32,354 nt of DNA from Planctomycetota bacterium (GCA_018242565.1 JAFEBR010000970.1:1-32354), one strand, 5' to 3'. Counted from the stretch's first letter, positions 1 through 8,238 are shown. The notes: a model not told the origin generated them from the letters alone. Numbers and translations: made by a program.

Positions 1-576
1 AAACTTTTCGAGAATCTCGGCGAGGACTTCGATAAAGAAGTCGCCATAGGGCCCCAGGGGACACAACATGCCGCCGTGGGGGTACTTCTCCATATCGATG
101 GTCGGAATCTCGGTCGTGTTGGTCGCGACCCGCCGCCAGTCGGGATGTGCCTGATAAACTTCCCCCTGCAGCGTGGGAGGATACACCGCGAGAATTCGCA
201 CCCCGAGTCGCTTATATTCGGCAATGTCCTGCGCCAGGCGCTCGGGGGGCACATGGGGGCTGCGTTTCTTCAGCAACCGACTGTCGTAGTAGGCGAAAAA
301 CGGATCGACGAAGCCCATCTCACTGATCGTGACGCCATGCGCGGCCGCCTGTGCTCGCGATTTGGAATCCATGACCGACAACGTGTAGCCGCAGCCGATC
401 GTTTCCGATACCCACGTGGGGACTCGAATTTCCCGAAAGGGTTGCCGTTCGAACGGCTGCGCTGCGATCCGCTCTCCCCAGATGTCGCGCGGCGGTTGCG
501 CGTGAGTCATAGCGCCACGCGCCATGGCCAGACAGACCACCGCACTCCAGGCCACCCACTTCAGTTGTCGCTCCAT
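1..576 (-). CDS. Secreted glycosyl-hydrolase-like protein, N-terminal part (cut by window edge)
   Basis: An open frame of 192 codons starts with ATG at 576 and runs off the left edge without a stop. The N-terminus is a plausible Sec signal peptide: a short basic stretch (RQLK), a hydrophobic run and a likely cleavage after THA near residue 26. The mature part has the segment AEYKRLGVRILAVYPP followed by AHPDWRRV, which resembles the first strands of TIM-barrel proteins in the hypothetical glycosyl hydrolase (GHL6/GHL10-like) groups, where a PDW motif follows an early strand. That family link is an inference from a short stretch. The upstream GAGAAAG is only a weak ribosome binding site. It is divergent from the phosphatase gene at 868. 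The active-site region lies outside the window, so enzyme activity cannot be judged. Confidence 0.7.
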   Translation of the reverse strand, partial: MERQLKWVAWSAVVCLAMARGAMTHAQPPRDIWGERIAAQPFERQPFREIRVPTWVSETIGCGYTLSVMDSKSRAQAAAHGVTISEMGFVDPFFAYYDSRLLKKRSPHVPPERLAQDIAEYKRLGVRILAVYPPTLQGEVYQAHPDWRRVATNTTEIPTIDMEKYPHGGMLCPLGPYGDFFIEVLAEILEKF

Positions 577-867
577 GGATTCCACTTTCTCGTTGGCGGT
601 TTCGAACCACTTGGCCAAACTCCGGCACTGACGCAGCGGATGCGTCTGCCGGACCATCACCGATAACGGCCCGCGGCGAACGATGCAAGACAGCCCCCTC
701 GTCCAAGTGCATTCTTGTTCGAGGACCTGCATCCGCGACAGGTACACGACTCGCTTGACCACGAACAATCCGGACCATTTCACAGCAGGGAGTTGAAATC
801 GCGAGTCCCTTCCCGCTATCGTCGGCGCAGGGCTGAATCCCTGCCTGCCTTATTCGAAACTCAGACC

Positions 868-2001
868 ATGCCCCACCGTCACCGCGAGCATCGCTCGGCC
901 GCTTCGATTCTGTTCAAACGCCTGAGCGATCAGCCGTTGATGTTCCGCTTTGGTTCCCTCGGGCGGTTCGGGTTTGCCCTGGGTTCGGTCTGCCTCGCCC
1001 TCGGATTGACGCTGGGGGTTGAACCACTCCACCAGCAACCACCAACACTGCTCTTCTTTCTGGCGGTGGTTCTGACCGGCTGGTACGCCGGCATCGCGGC
1101 CGGTATCACCGCCTCCCTGCTCTCGATTTTCGTGCTCGACTGGTTCTTCGTGAAATCGGTATCGACCGGCCAACTGGACTGGCTGGACGTGTTCGACTTC
1201 GTCACCTTCGCGGGGGTTGGCTGTCTGGCCAGCATCGTCGAAGCCCGCTGGCGCACGGCCCACCGCTCTTTGGTCGAGGTGGAAAACGAGATCGCCGTAG
1301 CCCGCCAGATTCAGCTCAAGTTGTTTCCCTCCGAGTCTCCGGCGGCCCCGGGTTTTGACATCGCCGGCTCGTGTATACCGGCGAACGCCACCGGTGGCGA
1401 CTTCTACGATTACCTGCCCATGCCCTCGGGTCATCTGGGCATTTCACTGGGAGACGTCAGCAGCCATGGACTGGGACCGGCTCTGGTGATGGCCCTGATT
1501 CGCGCCTACCTGCGCGCTCTGGGACTGACACAATTCGACCCAGGCACCGTCCTCAGCGAAGCCAACCAGATTCTCTGCGACGATCTGGAAGATGGACGCT
1601 TCGTTACGGTGCTGCTGTGTGCTTTGCACCTCGAATCACGCCAACTCACTTATTGCGGTGCCGGGCACGAGGGGTACGTGGTAGAGCCCTCAGGCGAGGT
1701 CATCACGTTAAAAAGCACCGGGCTCCCCTTGGGAATTGACAGTGATCGGCCATGCGTGGCGGGGCCTGCCATTTCACTGCAGTCGGGCCAGGTGGTTCTG
1801 CTGATGAGTGACGGCATCGTCGAGTCGGCCAACGATCAGCGGGAACTGTTCGGGTTGCCTCGGGCCGTCGAAACGGTCGTCCAGAATCGAACCCGCCCCG
1901 CGGCCGAGATTGTCACAGCCGTCCTGGAAGCCGCGCGCGCCTTCCGCCAGCCCGCCCCGCAGACTGATGACACGACGGTCGTGGTGATCAAGGTCTTGTA
2001 G
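868..2001 (+). CDS. Membrane-anchored PP2C/SpoIIE-type serine phosphatase with DUF4118-like sensor domain
   Basis: The 377-residue product has four predicted membrane segments at about residues 32-50, 58-75, 77-95 and 107-124. Their spacing and composition (LLFFLAVVLTGWYAG, LDWFFV) resemble the DUF4118 domain of KdpD. A short helical linker (EVENEIAVARQIQLKLFP, a hallmark of RsbU-like phosphatases) leads into a SpoIIE/PP2C domain from about 160 to the end. The metal-binding acidic residues are present: D178 in GGDFYD, D196 in LGDVSSHG, D315 in LMSDGI and the final DDTT. The predicted role is to dephosphorylate a STAS-domain antagonist at the inner face of the membrane. An in-frame TTG at 715 would add a poorly conserved-looking extension; ATG at 868 or 940 is more likely, and neither has a strong ribosome binding site. 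No partner gene is adjacent; a STAS gene lies about 7.5 kb away at 9522-9920. Confidence 0.88.
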   Translation: MPHRHREHRSAASILFKRLSDQPLMFRFGSLGRFGFALGSVCLALGLTLGVEPLHQQPPTLLFFLAVVLTGWYAGIAAGITASLLSIFVLDWFFVKSVSTGQLDWLDVFDFVTFAGVGCLASIVEARWRTAHRSLVEVENEIAVARQIQLKLFPSESPAAPGFDIAGSCIPANATGGDFYDYLPMPSGHLGISLGDVSSHGLGPALVMALIRAYLRALGLTQFDPGTVLSEANQILCDDLEDGRFVTVLLCALHLESRQLTYCGAGHEGYVVEPSGEVITLKSTGLPLGIDSDRPCVAGPAISLQSGQVVLLMSDGIVESANDQRELFGLPRAVETVVQNRTRPAAEIVTAVLEAARAFRQPAPQTDDTTVVVIKVL

Positions 2002-2012
2002 TTGCCGTTCCC

Positions 2013-2041
2013 GGTGGTGGGGATTCGAATCCCGCACCACC
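2013..2041. terminator. Near-perfect hairpin between converging genes
   Basis: Arms GGTGGTG (2013-2019) and CACCACC (2035-2041) enclose a second pairing GGGATT/AATCCC (2020-2025, 2028-2033), with only G2034 bulged. The hairpin lies in the 59-bp gap between the stops of two converging genes, so a bidirectional terminator is the simplest reading. There is no T-run on either side. Confidence 0.5.
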
Positions 2042-2060
2042 AGGCAGATCAACGACCATG

Positions 2061-4004
2061 TCAGGTTGAGGGACCGTCCAACTTGGGTTCCGGTGGCGGA
2101 GGGGGCACTGTCGGTTCGAGTTTGGGCCCTTCCGGCGCCGGCGAAATTGGCTGCGGCAGCTTGCTTTGCATTTCGTCTCGCAGCGACTTCGAAATCTCGT
2201 CACGCGGCTCGAGCTTCAGCGCGCGATTCAACTGATCGACCGCTTCTTTCGGAAAACCGAGGTACGCATAGTGGAAGCCGGTCAAAAACCGCAGCGCGGG
2301 GTTGCTGGGCTTCTCTTTCACGGCCGCTTCGAGGGCCCGCAGTTGCCCCGTGTAGTCTCCGACATTGCCATACAGCTCTTTGTAGTTCGAGACCACGACA
2401 CCCCACTTGTCTTTTGGCATCATCCGCATCGCACCCTGCACGGCCCCGGCAGCCTCGTCGTAATTCCCCGAGGCAAACAATCCCTGCCCCAGCATCATCA
2501 GCAGGACGGGATTCTGATTGTCATCTACCGCGGCATGCCGCCACGCATAGACCGCTCCCTTGTAGTCGCCGGTCCGAAATGCGGATTCGCCTTGCTCTGT
2601 AAATTTCTGGGCTCCTGTCGCCGGAGTCGGAGCGGAATCGGTCGTGGTCCCATTCCCTGGAACGGGCGGACTGTCGATCGCCACGCCATCCGTCGCCGCC
2701 GAACCGACGGTCCCCAACACTTCGGGATTCGAATTCGCGCTGTAGATATACGTCGTCGTATTCACGGGGTAACCATAGGCATAACTCCCGTATCCGTAGG
2801 GGCTGTAACCCCAGCCTCCATAGCCCCAATTCGCGTAGGGATAGCTGCACCAGCCATAAAGCAGATTTCCAAGCCAGCCTCCCCAGCCATAGCCGTACCC
2901 GGGATATCCCCAGCCACCGAACCATCCGGGCCAGTAACCCCAGCCGAGGCCCCATCCCCATCCGTTACCCCAGCCCCAACCCCAACCGCGTCCCCATCCC
3001 CAGCCACCTCCCCAACCACCACCCCAGCCCCAGCCTCGATTCCAACCCCAACCCCGATTCCAGTTGCCACCCCAGCCTCCATATCCCCAGCGGTTGGCTC
3101 CAAAGTTGTTGAAGTGGTTGCCCTGAACGAATGACCGGTTGCCAAAATTCCCATTGTGGGCCAGCGCACCGTTACCGTGCCGCCCGGCGAATGATCCGCC
3201 CGCAACACCATTCTGATGGTGCGCCCCAGCAGCCCCTCCCTGGCCCACAGCGTGCCGCGAAGCAAACGAATGATTACCCGCCCCGGCTCGACTGAGTCCG
3301 GCACCGTTCGCCCCCTGACGCGTCAGACCGCTGCCGGCGCCGGCGTTACCTGAGCGTCCTGTGCCACTATGGTTAGCCAGGAATGAATTGTTTCCGCCGC
3401 GGGAATGGGCCCCGATGTTGTTGCCCGCTCCCGTTCCGAGGTTGCGACCTCCAGCGGCCCCGGCAGATCCATGGCGTGAAAGAAATGAAGAATTTCCCCC
3501 CATGGCTCCCGACCGCATTCCCGCGGCGCCACCGAGGTTCGCCGACCGACCCGCCGTGCCTCCCGAGAGTCCGTTCATGCGGGCACCGTTGCCCATGCCT
3601 CCATGCGACATCGACGGGGCGCCACCCATTCGCGGGGTTCCCATGGAACCGCCACGAAAACCGCCGGCTCCCATTCCAGCCGAACCGGAGTGCATCGCCG
3701 GGCTTCCCATACGGGCACCGCCTCCCATGGGCATACCGCCACCTCCACCCATGCGCATGCCCCCCCCGGACATGCCCCCCATGTGCATACCGCCGCCCGA
3801 CATGCCGCCTCCCATGTGCATGCCACCACCGGACATGCCCCCCATGTGCATTCCGCCGCCACCACCTCCGAAATGCCCACCTCCGCCACCACCGCCGTGT
3901 CCACCACCTCCGCCGCCACCCCCACGAGCGAGTGTCAAATCCGGCATGCTGACCATGATCACAGCCAAACTGGCCACGGTTGCCATAAGAATCCGCCGGT
4001 ACAT
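2061..4004 (-). CDS. Secreted Gly/Met/His/Trp-rich low-complexity protein with C-terminal TPR domain
   Basis: The 647-residue protein starts with a Sec signal peptide (MYRRILMATVASLAVIMVSM, cleavage near residue 26). It then has four zones. Residues 27-100 are Gly-rich with three copies of a MHMGG(G)MSGGG unit. Residues 100-300 are Gly/Ala/Ser/Asn-rich with five spaced copies of an NxSFxxxH-like motif (171, 205, 244, 269, 289). Residues 305-412 are Trp-Gly and Tyr-Gly repeats. Residues 467-610 are about four TPR-like helical hairpins (GDYKGAVYAWRHA, GNYDEAAGAVQGAM, FPKEAVDQLNRALKLEP), followed by a Pro-rich tail. The start ATG is preceded by a G-rich GGGGGG about 6 nt away. TPR domains bind proteins, so a cell-envelope scaffold or matrix protein is possible, but the function is unknown. 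The Met/His units could bind metal; this is inference only. Confidence 0.9.
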   Translation of the reverse strand: MYRRILMATVASLAVIMVSMPDLTLARGGGGGGGGHGGGGGGGHFGGGGGGMHMGGMSGGGMHMGGGMSGGGMHMGGMSGGGMRMGGGGGMPMGGGARMGSPAMHSGSAGMGAGGFRGGSMGTPRMGGAPSMSHGGMGNGARMNGLSGGTAGRSANLGGAAGMRSGAMGGNSSFLSRHGSAGAAGGRNLGTGAGNNIGAHSRGGNNSFLANHSGTGRSGNAGAGSGLTRQGANGAGLSRAGAGNHSFASRHAVGQGGAAGAHHQNGVAGGSFAGRHGNGALAHNGNFGNRSFVQGNHFNNFGANRWGYGGWGGNWNRGWGWNRGWGWGGGWGGGWGWGRGWGWGWGNGWGWGLGWGYWPGWFGGWGYPGYGYGWGGWLGNLLYGWCSYPYANWGYGGWGYSPYGYGSYAYGYPVNTTTYIYSANSNPEVLGTVGSAATDGVAIDSPPVPGNGTTTDSAPTPATGAQKFTEQGESAFRTGDYKGAVYAWRHAAVDDNQNPVLLMMLGQGLFASGNYDEAAGAVQGAMRMMPKDKWGVVVSNYKELYGNVGDYTGQLRALEAAVKEKPSNPALRFLTGFHYAYLGFPKEAVDQLNRALKLEPRDEISKSLRDEMQSKLPQPISPAPEGPKLEPTVPPPPPEPKLDGPST

Positions 4005-4122
4005 GCTACACCCCCCGTTTCAAATGAAATCTGTCCTACTTAATCATCCGCGCCCCGAACTGAGAAATCAATCAAGATTTACTGATGCTTGCAGAATTGT
4101 CATGCTGCATGGGAGCAACTGG

Positions 4123-4140
4123 CCGGTCATCTGGGACCGG
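4123..4140. other. Small hairpin in divergent intergenic region
   Basis: CCGGTC (4123-4128) and GACCGG (4135-4140) form a six-pair stem with loop ATCTGG. It lies 40 bp before the start at 4181, in the divergent gap from the Gly-rich protein gene. It may be an operator or a leader hairpin, or chance; nothing in the sequence decides. Confidence 0.25.
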
Positions 4141-4180
4141 GCGACACTTCCTTGTTACCCCACCCTCAGCAGGACTTGTG

Positions 4181-6001
4181 ATGCACAGCACCACTCTGAT
4201 GACTGTACGGTTTGGAGCGTGTTTTCTGGTCATGTGGGCGTTGCCCCAGGCGCACGCCGGCGAAGTTTCGCTGGCCATCGATACGCCCCTGACTCCGCCA
4301 GCCTGGGCACTGCTCGAACGGGAACTGTTGCGTGCCAATACCGACGCCTGCCGTGAGTTCTTCTCGAAGTACTTCGATGAGCGCGGCTGGCTGCTGTGCG
4401 TCGAACGCTGGGGAGGCGACGATGGTCCTGATGACGCCATCGAGAACTGCAACGACTGGCCACTGCTCTCCGCACTCGGGGCCCCCGAGGTTGTACTGGA
4501 AATGACCAAACGGGCCTGGGAGGGACACTTACGGCAGTACACACTGGCGAAAACGGTCGATGTCCCCTTCGCCCGGGACGGCATGTACTACCGGGAATTC
4601 CCGGTGAGTTTCGACTGGCTCCACAACGGCGAAGGACTCAACGTCTTCAACCTGCAGGGTCTGAATGATCCGCGCGATGCCAGGTTCCAGCAGCGAGTCC
4701 GCCGATACGCCGGGTTTTATCTCGGTGAAGATCCCGCCGCCCGTAATTACGACCCCGAACGCAAGATCATTCGCAGTCTGTTCAACGGGAGTCGCGGACC
4801 GCTCTTAAGGAAGGCCACCGCCGTCGACTGGGCTGGCGATCCCATCGATGTCGAAAATCGGTTTCGGCTGGGACACGGCGAGAGCAGCTACGCAGAGATG
4901 CTCGAACACTTCAAAGACTACAACGACATCATCGGCGACCACCCGCTCAATCTGCTGACCACGTCACTGGCGCTCAATGCCTACATGCTGACGCACGAAG
5001 AGAAGTACCGCAGATGGCTGCTGGAATACGTCGACGCCTGGCGCGAGCGCACACTCGCCAATAACGGCATCATCCCCACGAATATCGGCCTCGATGGCAA
5101 AATTGGCAGCGCGGCGGGAGGGAAATGGTACGGCGGCGTCTACGGTTGGGGGTTCTCGGTCTATGACCCGGCGTCCAAAAAGATCGCGCACCGGAACCAG
5201 CAGTATCAGGGCTTCATCGGCTTCATGAACGCCTTTCTATTGACCGGTGACGACCAGTATCTCGACGTCTGGCGGAAGCAGATTGATACGATCAACTCGC
5301 AGGCCCGTCAGGTCGACGGCCAAACCCTTTATCCTCACATGTTCGGCGATCAGGGCTGGTACGACTTCACACCGCAGAAATACGACAGCCATGTCCTGGA
5401 AATCGCGTACCTTTCACAGCGTTCCGACGATCTCGCACGGGTCCCGGGAAATCCGTGGCTCGCCTATCTGGCCGGCAAGCAACCCGGCTACCCGGAAATG
5501 GCACTCCGCCGCGACCTCACGCAGATCCGCAACCGGGTCCAGGCCCTGCGACAAGACACCACCACGCCCGACACACGACTGGCCGACGATCCCATGGCGT
5601 ACAATCCCGCCAGTGTGCAATCACTGGTGGAACTGATGCTGGGAGGGCTGATGCCAGCACGGATCGGCTCGGTCCTCAATTGCCGATTCCGGTATTTCGA
5701 CCCACTGGCCCGGCGCGCGGGACTGCCCCCTGATGTGGCTGCCCTCGTGGATTCACTGACCACGGACTCAGCCGCAGTCACACTCGTCAACGTGAATCAA
5801 CTGGAACCACGGACACTCGTGCTGCAGGCCGGGGGCTATGCAGAGCACGAATTCGTTTCCGTCACTCACGATGGAACAACCGAAGCTGTGCAGGCCCGGC
5901 ACCTCACGCTGCGACTGGCCCCCGGTGCGGGCGTTCGGCTCGCTTTTCAAATGCGCCGTCACGTCCACCCGCCAACCATGCAGTTTCCCTGGCCTGAGTG
6001 A
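4181..6001 (+). CDS. Secreted protein of unknown function, possibly an (alpha/alpha)-barrel enzyme
   Basis: The chosen ATG at 4181 has AGGA seven bases upstream and opens a clean signal peptide (MHSTTLMTVRFGACFLVMWA, cleavage after AHA at residue 26), giving 606 residues. An in-frame ATG at 4085 would bury the signal sequence. The central part carries helical repeats with phrases such as NAYMLTHEEKYRRWLLEYVD and NAFLLTGDDQYLDVWRK; the pattern 'LTGDxxYLD' is common in six-hairpin glycosidases and related (alpha/alpha)6 barrels. The last 80 residues look like a beta-sandwich (alternating hydrophobic strands). I do not recognise the exact family and no catalytic residue can be named, although acidic and aromatic residues are abundant (GGKWYGGVYGWGFSVYDP). 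It stands alone between divergent and converging neighbours. A polysaccharide-active enzyme is the best guess. Confidence 0.85.
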   Translation: MHSTTLMTVRFGACFLVMWALPQAHAGEVSLAIDTPLTPPAWALLERELLRANTDACREFFSKYFDERGWLLCVERWGGDDGPDDAIENCNDWPLLSALGAPEVVLEMTKRAWEGHLRQYTLAKTVDVPFARDGMYYREFPVSFDWLHNGEGLNVFNLQGLNDPRDARFQQRVRRYAGFYLGEDPAARNYDPERKIIRSLFNGSRGPLLRKATAVDWAGDPIDVENRFRLGHGESSYAEMLEHFKDYNDIIGDHPLNLLTTSLALNAYMLTHEEKYRRWLLEYVDAWRERTLANNGIIPTNIGLDGKIGSAAGGKWYGGVYGWGFSVYDPASKKIAHRNQQYQGFIGFMNAFLLTGDDQYLDVWRKQIDTINSQARQVDGQTLYPHMFGDQGWYDFTPQKYDSHVLEIAYLSQRSDDLARVPGNPWLAYLAGKQPGYPEMALRRDLTQIRNRVQALRQDTTTPDTRLADDPMAYNPASVQSLVELMLGGLMPARIGSVLNCRFRYFDPLARRAGLPPDVAALVDSLTTDSAAVTLVNVNQLEPRTLVLQAGGYAEHEFVSVTHDGTTEAVQARHLTLRLAPGAGVRLAFQMRRHVHPPTMQFPWPE

Positions 6002-6071
6002 TCACGGACCAACGTGCCCCAGAGTCGCATCGACCACAATCCATCCCCTTAAAGGCTGGCGTAAAAACACA

Positions 6072-6103
6072 AGCAGCCCACGAGTTAATACTCGTGGGCT
6101 GCT
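6072..6103 (-). terminator. Intrinsic terminator of the porin gene
   Basis: A perfect 14-bp stem (6072-6085 with 6090-6103) closes a TAAT loop. On the minus strand it is followed by TGTGTTTTTAC, a T-rich tail. It lies 35 bp past the porin stop. On the plus strand no T-run follows, so it is directional. Confidence 0.9.
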
Positions 6104-6138
6104 GTCGTAGGGAACAATCGGGCAGATCTGCTGTCGGA

Positions 6139-7569
6139 CTAGAACGTCACGATCATGTCAACAGCGTAGACCGTCTGATTGTAAATGTTTCCCGAGTAGT
6201 TGCCGGCACCGGTGTAGATGTCGTGGTTATCACCCCACATCTGGCGAATTTCCGGGCGGAACATCAGGTTGGCGTACGGCTTGTAGTTCAAGCCGAACGA
6301 CAGGGTGTAGTAGTTGACAGCGTCCGGACGATACCATTCGCCGCGAACACCACCCTTAACTTTCGGGGTGAAGTCGTAGAAACCGTATTGGATCAAACCG
6401 ATCGACTGTCGGGGCACACCACCCTGTACGTTGTAGTTCTGCGGCGTGTTCGTGAACACATACGCGTTGGGGTTGTTGGGATCCGTCGTAAGTGTGTTCA
6501 GGTCCGTCGCCAGATCGTCGAACTGAGTGACGGTGCTGATTTTTTCAGTCCACTGACGGGACAGGATCATGCTGTTGATCGCCCCGTTGCCACGCCAGCC
6601 GAGGTTACCCCAGATCATCGAGTACGACAGAGTGGTCTTGTCGTCGATCATCCACGAGAAGCCGCCCAGGAACGAGCTGCCCCCGTTGAACTGGTAGAAA
6701 CCGGTATCCATACCAGCCACCCAGCCGCCCAGAACCGAGAACTTATCGGAAACCTTGTAGGTCGCCAGGGCACCCGAGTGGGTGAAGGGTTCACTGTTCC
6801 AGAACGTCAACTGACGGGTGATGAAGAACTGGCCGGTCGAAGGCACCACTTCATAACCGATGATGGTATAAAAGTGCCCCATTTTGACCGACAGTTTGTC
6901 GTAGGCGAGTTCGCCATACGCCTGGGGCAACGCAAAGTTGTACGCCCCATGGTCAAACCCGTTCAGATAATCCCAGTGACCGGGATTCGTGTTACCGAAC
7001 GACTGACCATCAAAGCCCTGCAGACCGTACATGCCGTCGATAAGGAAACCCCAGCACCAGCCTTTGGAGCCGTCGGCGATCTTTTCCATGAACAGGTACT
7101 GCTGGTGCAGACCGAAGAAACCCCATTGCTGCTGGCTCAGGGTGTTACCGTTACCGGTGAACGCACCGTCCGGGTCGCTCACGTAGGCCCACTGCATGTG
7201 CCCACTGATTTTCACCCCCGAGTCTTTGAAGGGGTTGCTGCCATCGCTGTTGGTGAACAGGTTGGTCAGGGTCCACACCTCGGGAGCGGCGGGTTCTTCC
7301 GGTGCGGTTTCTTTGTCATTGGCCGGGAACGTCGGAATGCCTTCCGCGGGGGGAGCTTCATCGGCTGGCGGCGCCGCATCTTCCTGCATCACCCGACGGA
7401 TACTGGCATCGTCGCTGGAGGATTGTGCTACAGCACGGGGAGCTGAAGGACGGCGAACACCATCGGCTTGAGCATTCTGTCCGTGAATGCTGGCAAAACC
7501 GATTGCGGAAAACAGGGCTCCAGCGTTCATCAGCCGCCAGAATGCCTTTTTGAAATCAACCTTTTTCAT
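6139..7569 (-). CDS. Outer-membrane beta-barrel porin (BBP2/OmpL-like)
   Basis: This 476-residue protein has a basic N-terminus and hydrophobic core (GALFSAIGFASIHG) with a likely signal cleavage after QNAQA at 35. A Pro/Ala/Glu-rich linker of about 70 residues follows. From about 106 the sequence alternates polar and aromatic residues in amphipathic strands (GHMQWAYVSD, KMGHFYTIIGYEVVPS, YYTLSFGLNYKPYANL) and ends in Phe, as expected for a barrel recognised by BamA. The segment around GHFYTIIGYE, a Gly/aromatic stretch, is typical of the putative porin family BBP2. The start is supported by CAGGAG eight bases before ATG. It is a single-gene unit with its own terminator and a long upstream region, suggesting individual regulation. 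Transported substrate is unknown. Confidence 0.88.
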   Translation of the reverse strand: MKKVDFKKAFWRLMNAGALFSAIGFASIHGQNAQADGVRRPSAPRAVAQSSSDDASIRRVMQEDAAPPADEAPPAEGIPTFPANDKETAPEEPAAPEVWTLTNLFTNSDGSNPFKDSGVKISGHMQWAYVSDPDGAFTGNGNTLSQQQWGFFGLHQQYLFMEKIADGSKGWCWGFLIDGMYGLQGFDGQSFGNTNPGHWDYLNGFDHGAYNFALPQAYGELAYDKLSVKMGHFYTIIGYEVVPSTGQFFITRQLTFWNSEPFTHSGALATYKVSDKFSVLGGWVAGMDTGFYQFNGGSSFLGGFSWMIDDKTTLSYSMIWGNLGWRGNGAINSMILSRQWTEKISTVTQFDDLATDLNTLTTDPNNPNAYVFTNTPQNYNVQGGVPRQSIGLIQYGFYDFTPKVKGGVRGEWYRPDAVNYYTLSFGLNYKPYANLMFRPEIRQMWGDNHDIYTGAGNYSGNIYNQTVYAVDMIVTF

Positions 7570-7681
7570 TACTTTCGCTCCTGAAAATGAATTGGCGCGT
7601 CAATCGCCGTCGTTGTTTCCTCTGCCCATCCTCCATGGAAGGGCGACAACTCGCCGCGAGCGTTTCGGGCTCTTACGCGGT

Positions 7682-7724
7682 ACCAGGACCGGGAAAGCAT
7701 CCCTGCTCCCTGTACGGTCCTGGT
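7682..7724. promoter_or_regulatory. Inverted repeat in the porin upstream region
   Basis: ACCAGGACCG (7682-7691) and CGGTCCTGGT (7715-7724) are perfect 10-bp complements around a 23-nt loop. They lie 113 bp upstream of the porin start. This may be a 5' leader stem-loop or a bipartite operator. Confidence 0.4.
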
Positions 7725-8064
7725 GTCCGATTGGCACACTTTCACGTGAGCGCGTGCGGAATATGCCTCTCTGCCGGAAAGTATCGGATACTCCGACCGC
7801 ACCGCTCTCAACGAAAACTCTTGCCGCGTCAGGGTTTAACGAAGCCCTACTCGGTGCACAACCGGCAAGCTTTGCCCATCTTCACGTTTTGGGATCAAAC
7901 CGAACGCCCGCACCGCCAGGTTCGAATCGCCCCGCACGTTCGGCGCAACCCGTATATCAATAATGAGTTGCAACAACGGCCCAGCCGGCAGACTGTGCGG
8001 CCACCCCCACAGAAGGGTACGGCACCAGAGGGACACATTTCGGCCCCGGCGAGTCCCCCAAGGC

Positions 8065-8086
8065 CCGGTGCGCCGGCCCGCACCGG
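8065..8086. promoter_or_regulatory. GC-rich hairpin in the porin upstream region
   Basis: CCGGTGCG (8065-8072) pairs with CGCACCGG (8079-8086) around a 6-nt loop CCGGCC; two further outer pairs follow after one mismatch. It has no T-run. It may be a terminator or a structured leader. Confidence 0.35.
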
Positions 8087-8220
8087 CCCGATTGATACTC
8101 TGCGAAACGTCTGAAATCGCGCTGACCAAGCTGTGGTCGAAAGCCAATGCACTCTGAATCATCGCCACGGCACGCAGCGCGACTCACCTGCCGACGACCT
8201 CGGTCCCTCAGCCATACGCC

Positions 8221-8238
8221 CCCCACGAGACTGTGGGG
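8221..8238 (-). terminator. Hairpin directly after the ATPase gene
   Basis: CCCCAC (8221-8226) and GTGGGG (8233-8238) form a six-pair stem with loop GAGACT, immediately past the TAA at 8240-8242. Position suggests the terminator of the three-gene signalling operon. There is no T-run. Confidence 0.45.

Noticed and set aside
2013-2042. Possible tRNA 3' end (T-arm-like sequence followed by CCA)
   Set aside because: The T-stem closing pair would be A-C, no complementary acceptor strand lies 60-85 nt upstream, and that region is coding for the phosphatase C-terminus.
3361-4356. Proline-rich plus-strand frame opposite the Gly-rich protein
   Set aside because: Glycine codons read on the other strand give proline; the minus-strand frame has the signal peptide and TPRs.
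5998-7446. Plus-strand open frame of about 480 codons opposite the porin
   Set aside because: The porin on the minus strand has signal peptide, barrel strands, terminal Phe, ribosome binding site and terminator; the antisense frame has no recognisable feature.
7836-8168. Small minus-strand frame upstream of the porin (begins MAMIQSALAFDHSLVSAISD)
   Set aside because: The first 30 residues look protein-like, but there is no ribosome binding site and the rest is a Trp/Arg/Gly-rich mixture typical of non-coding GC-rich DNA. A degraded gene cannot be excluded.
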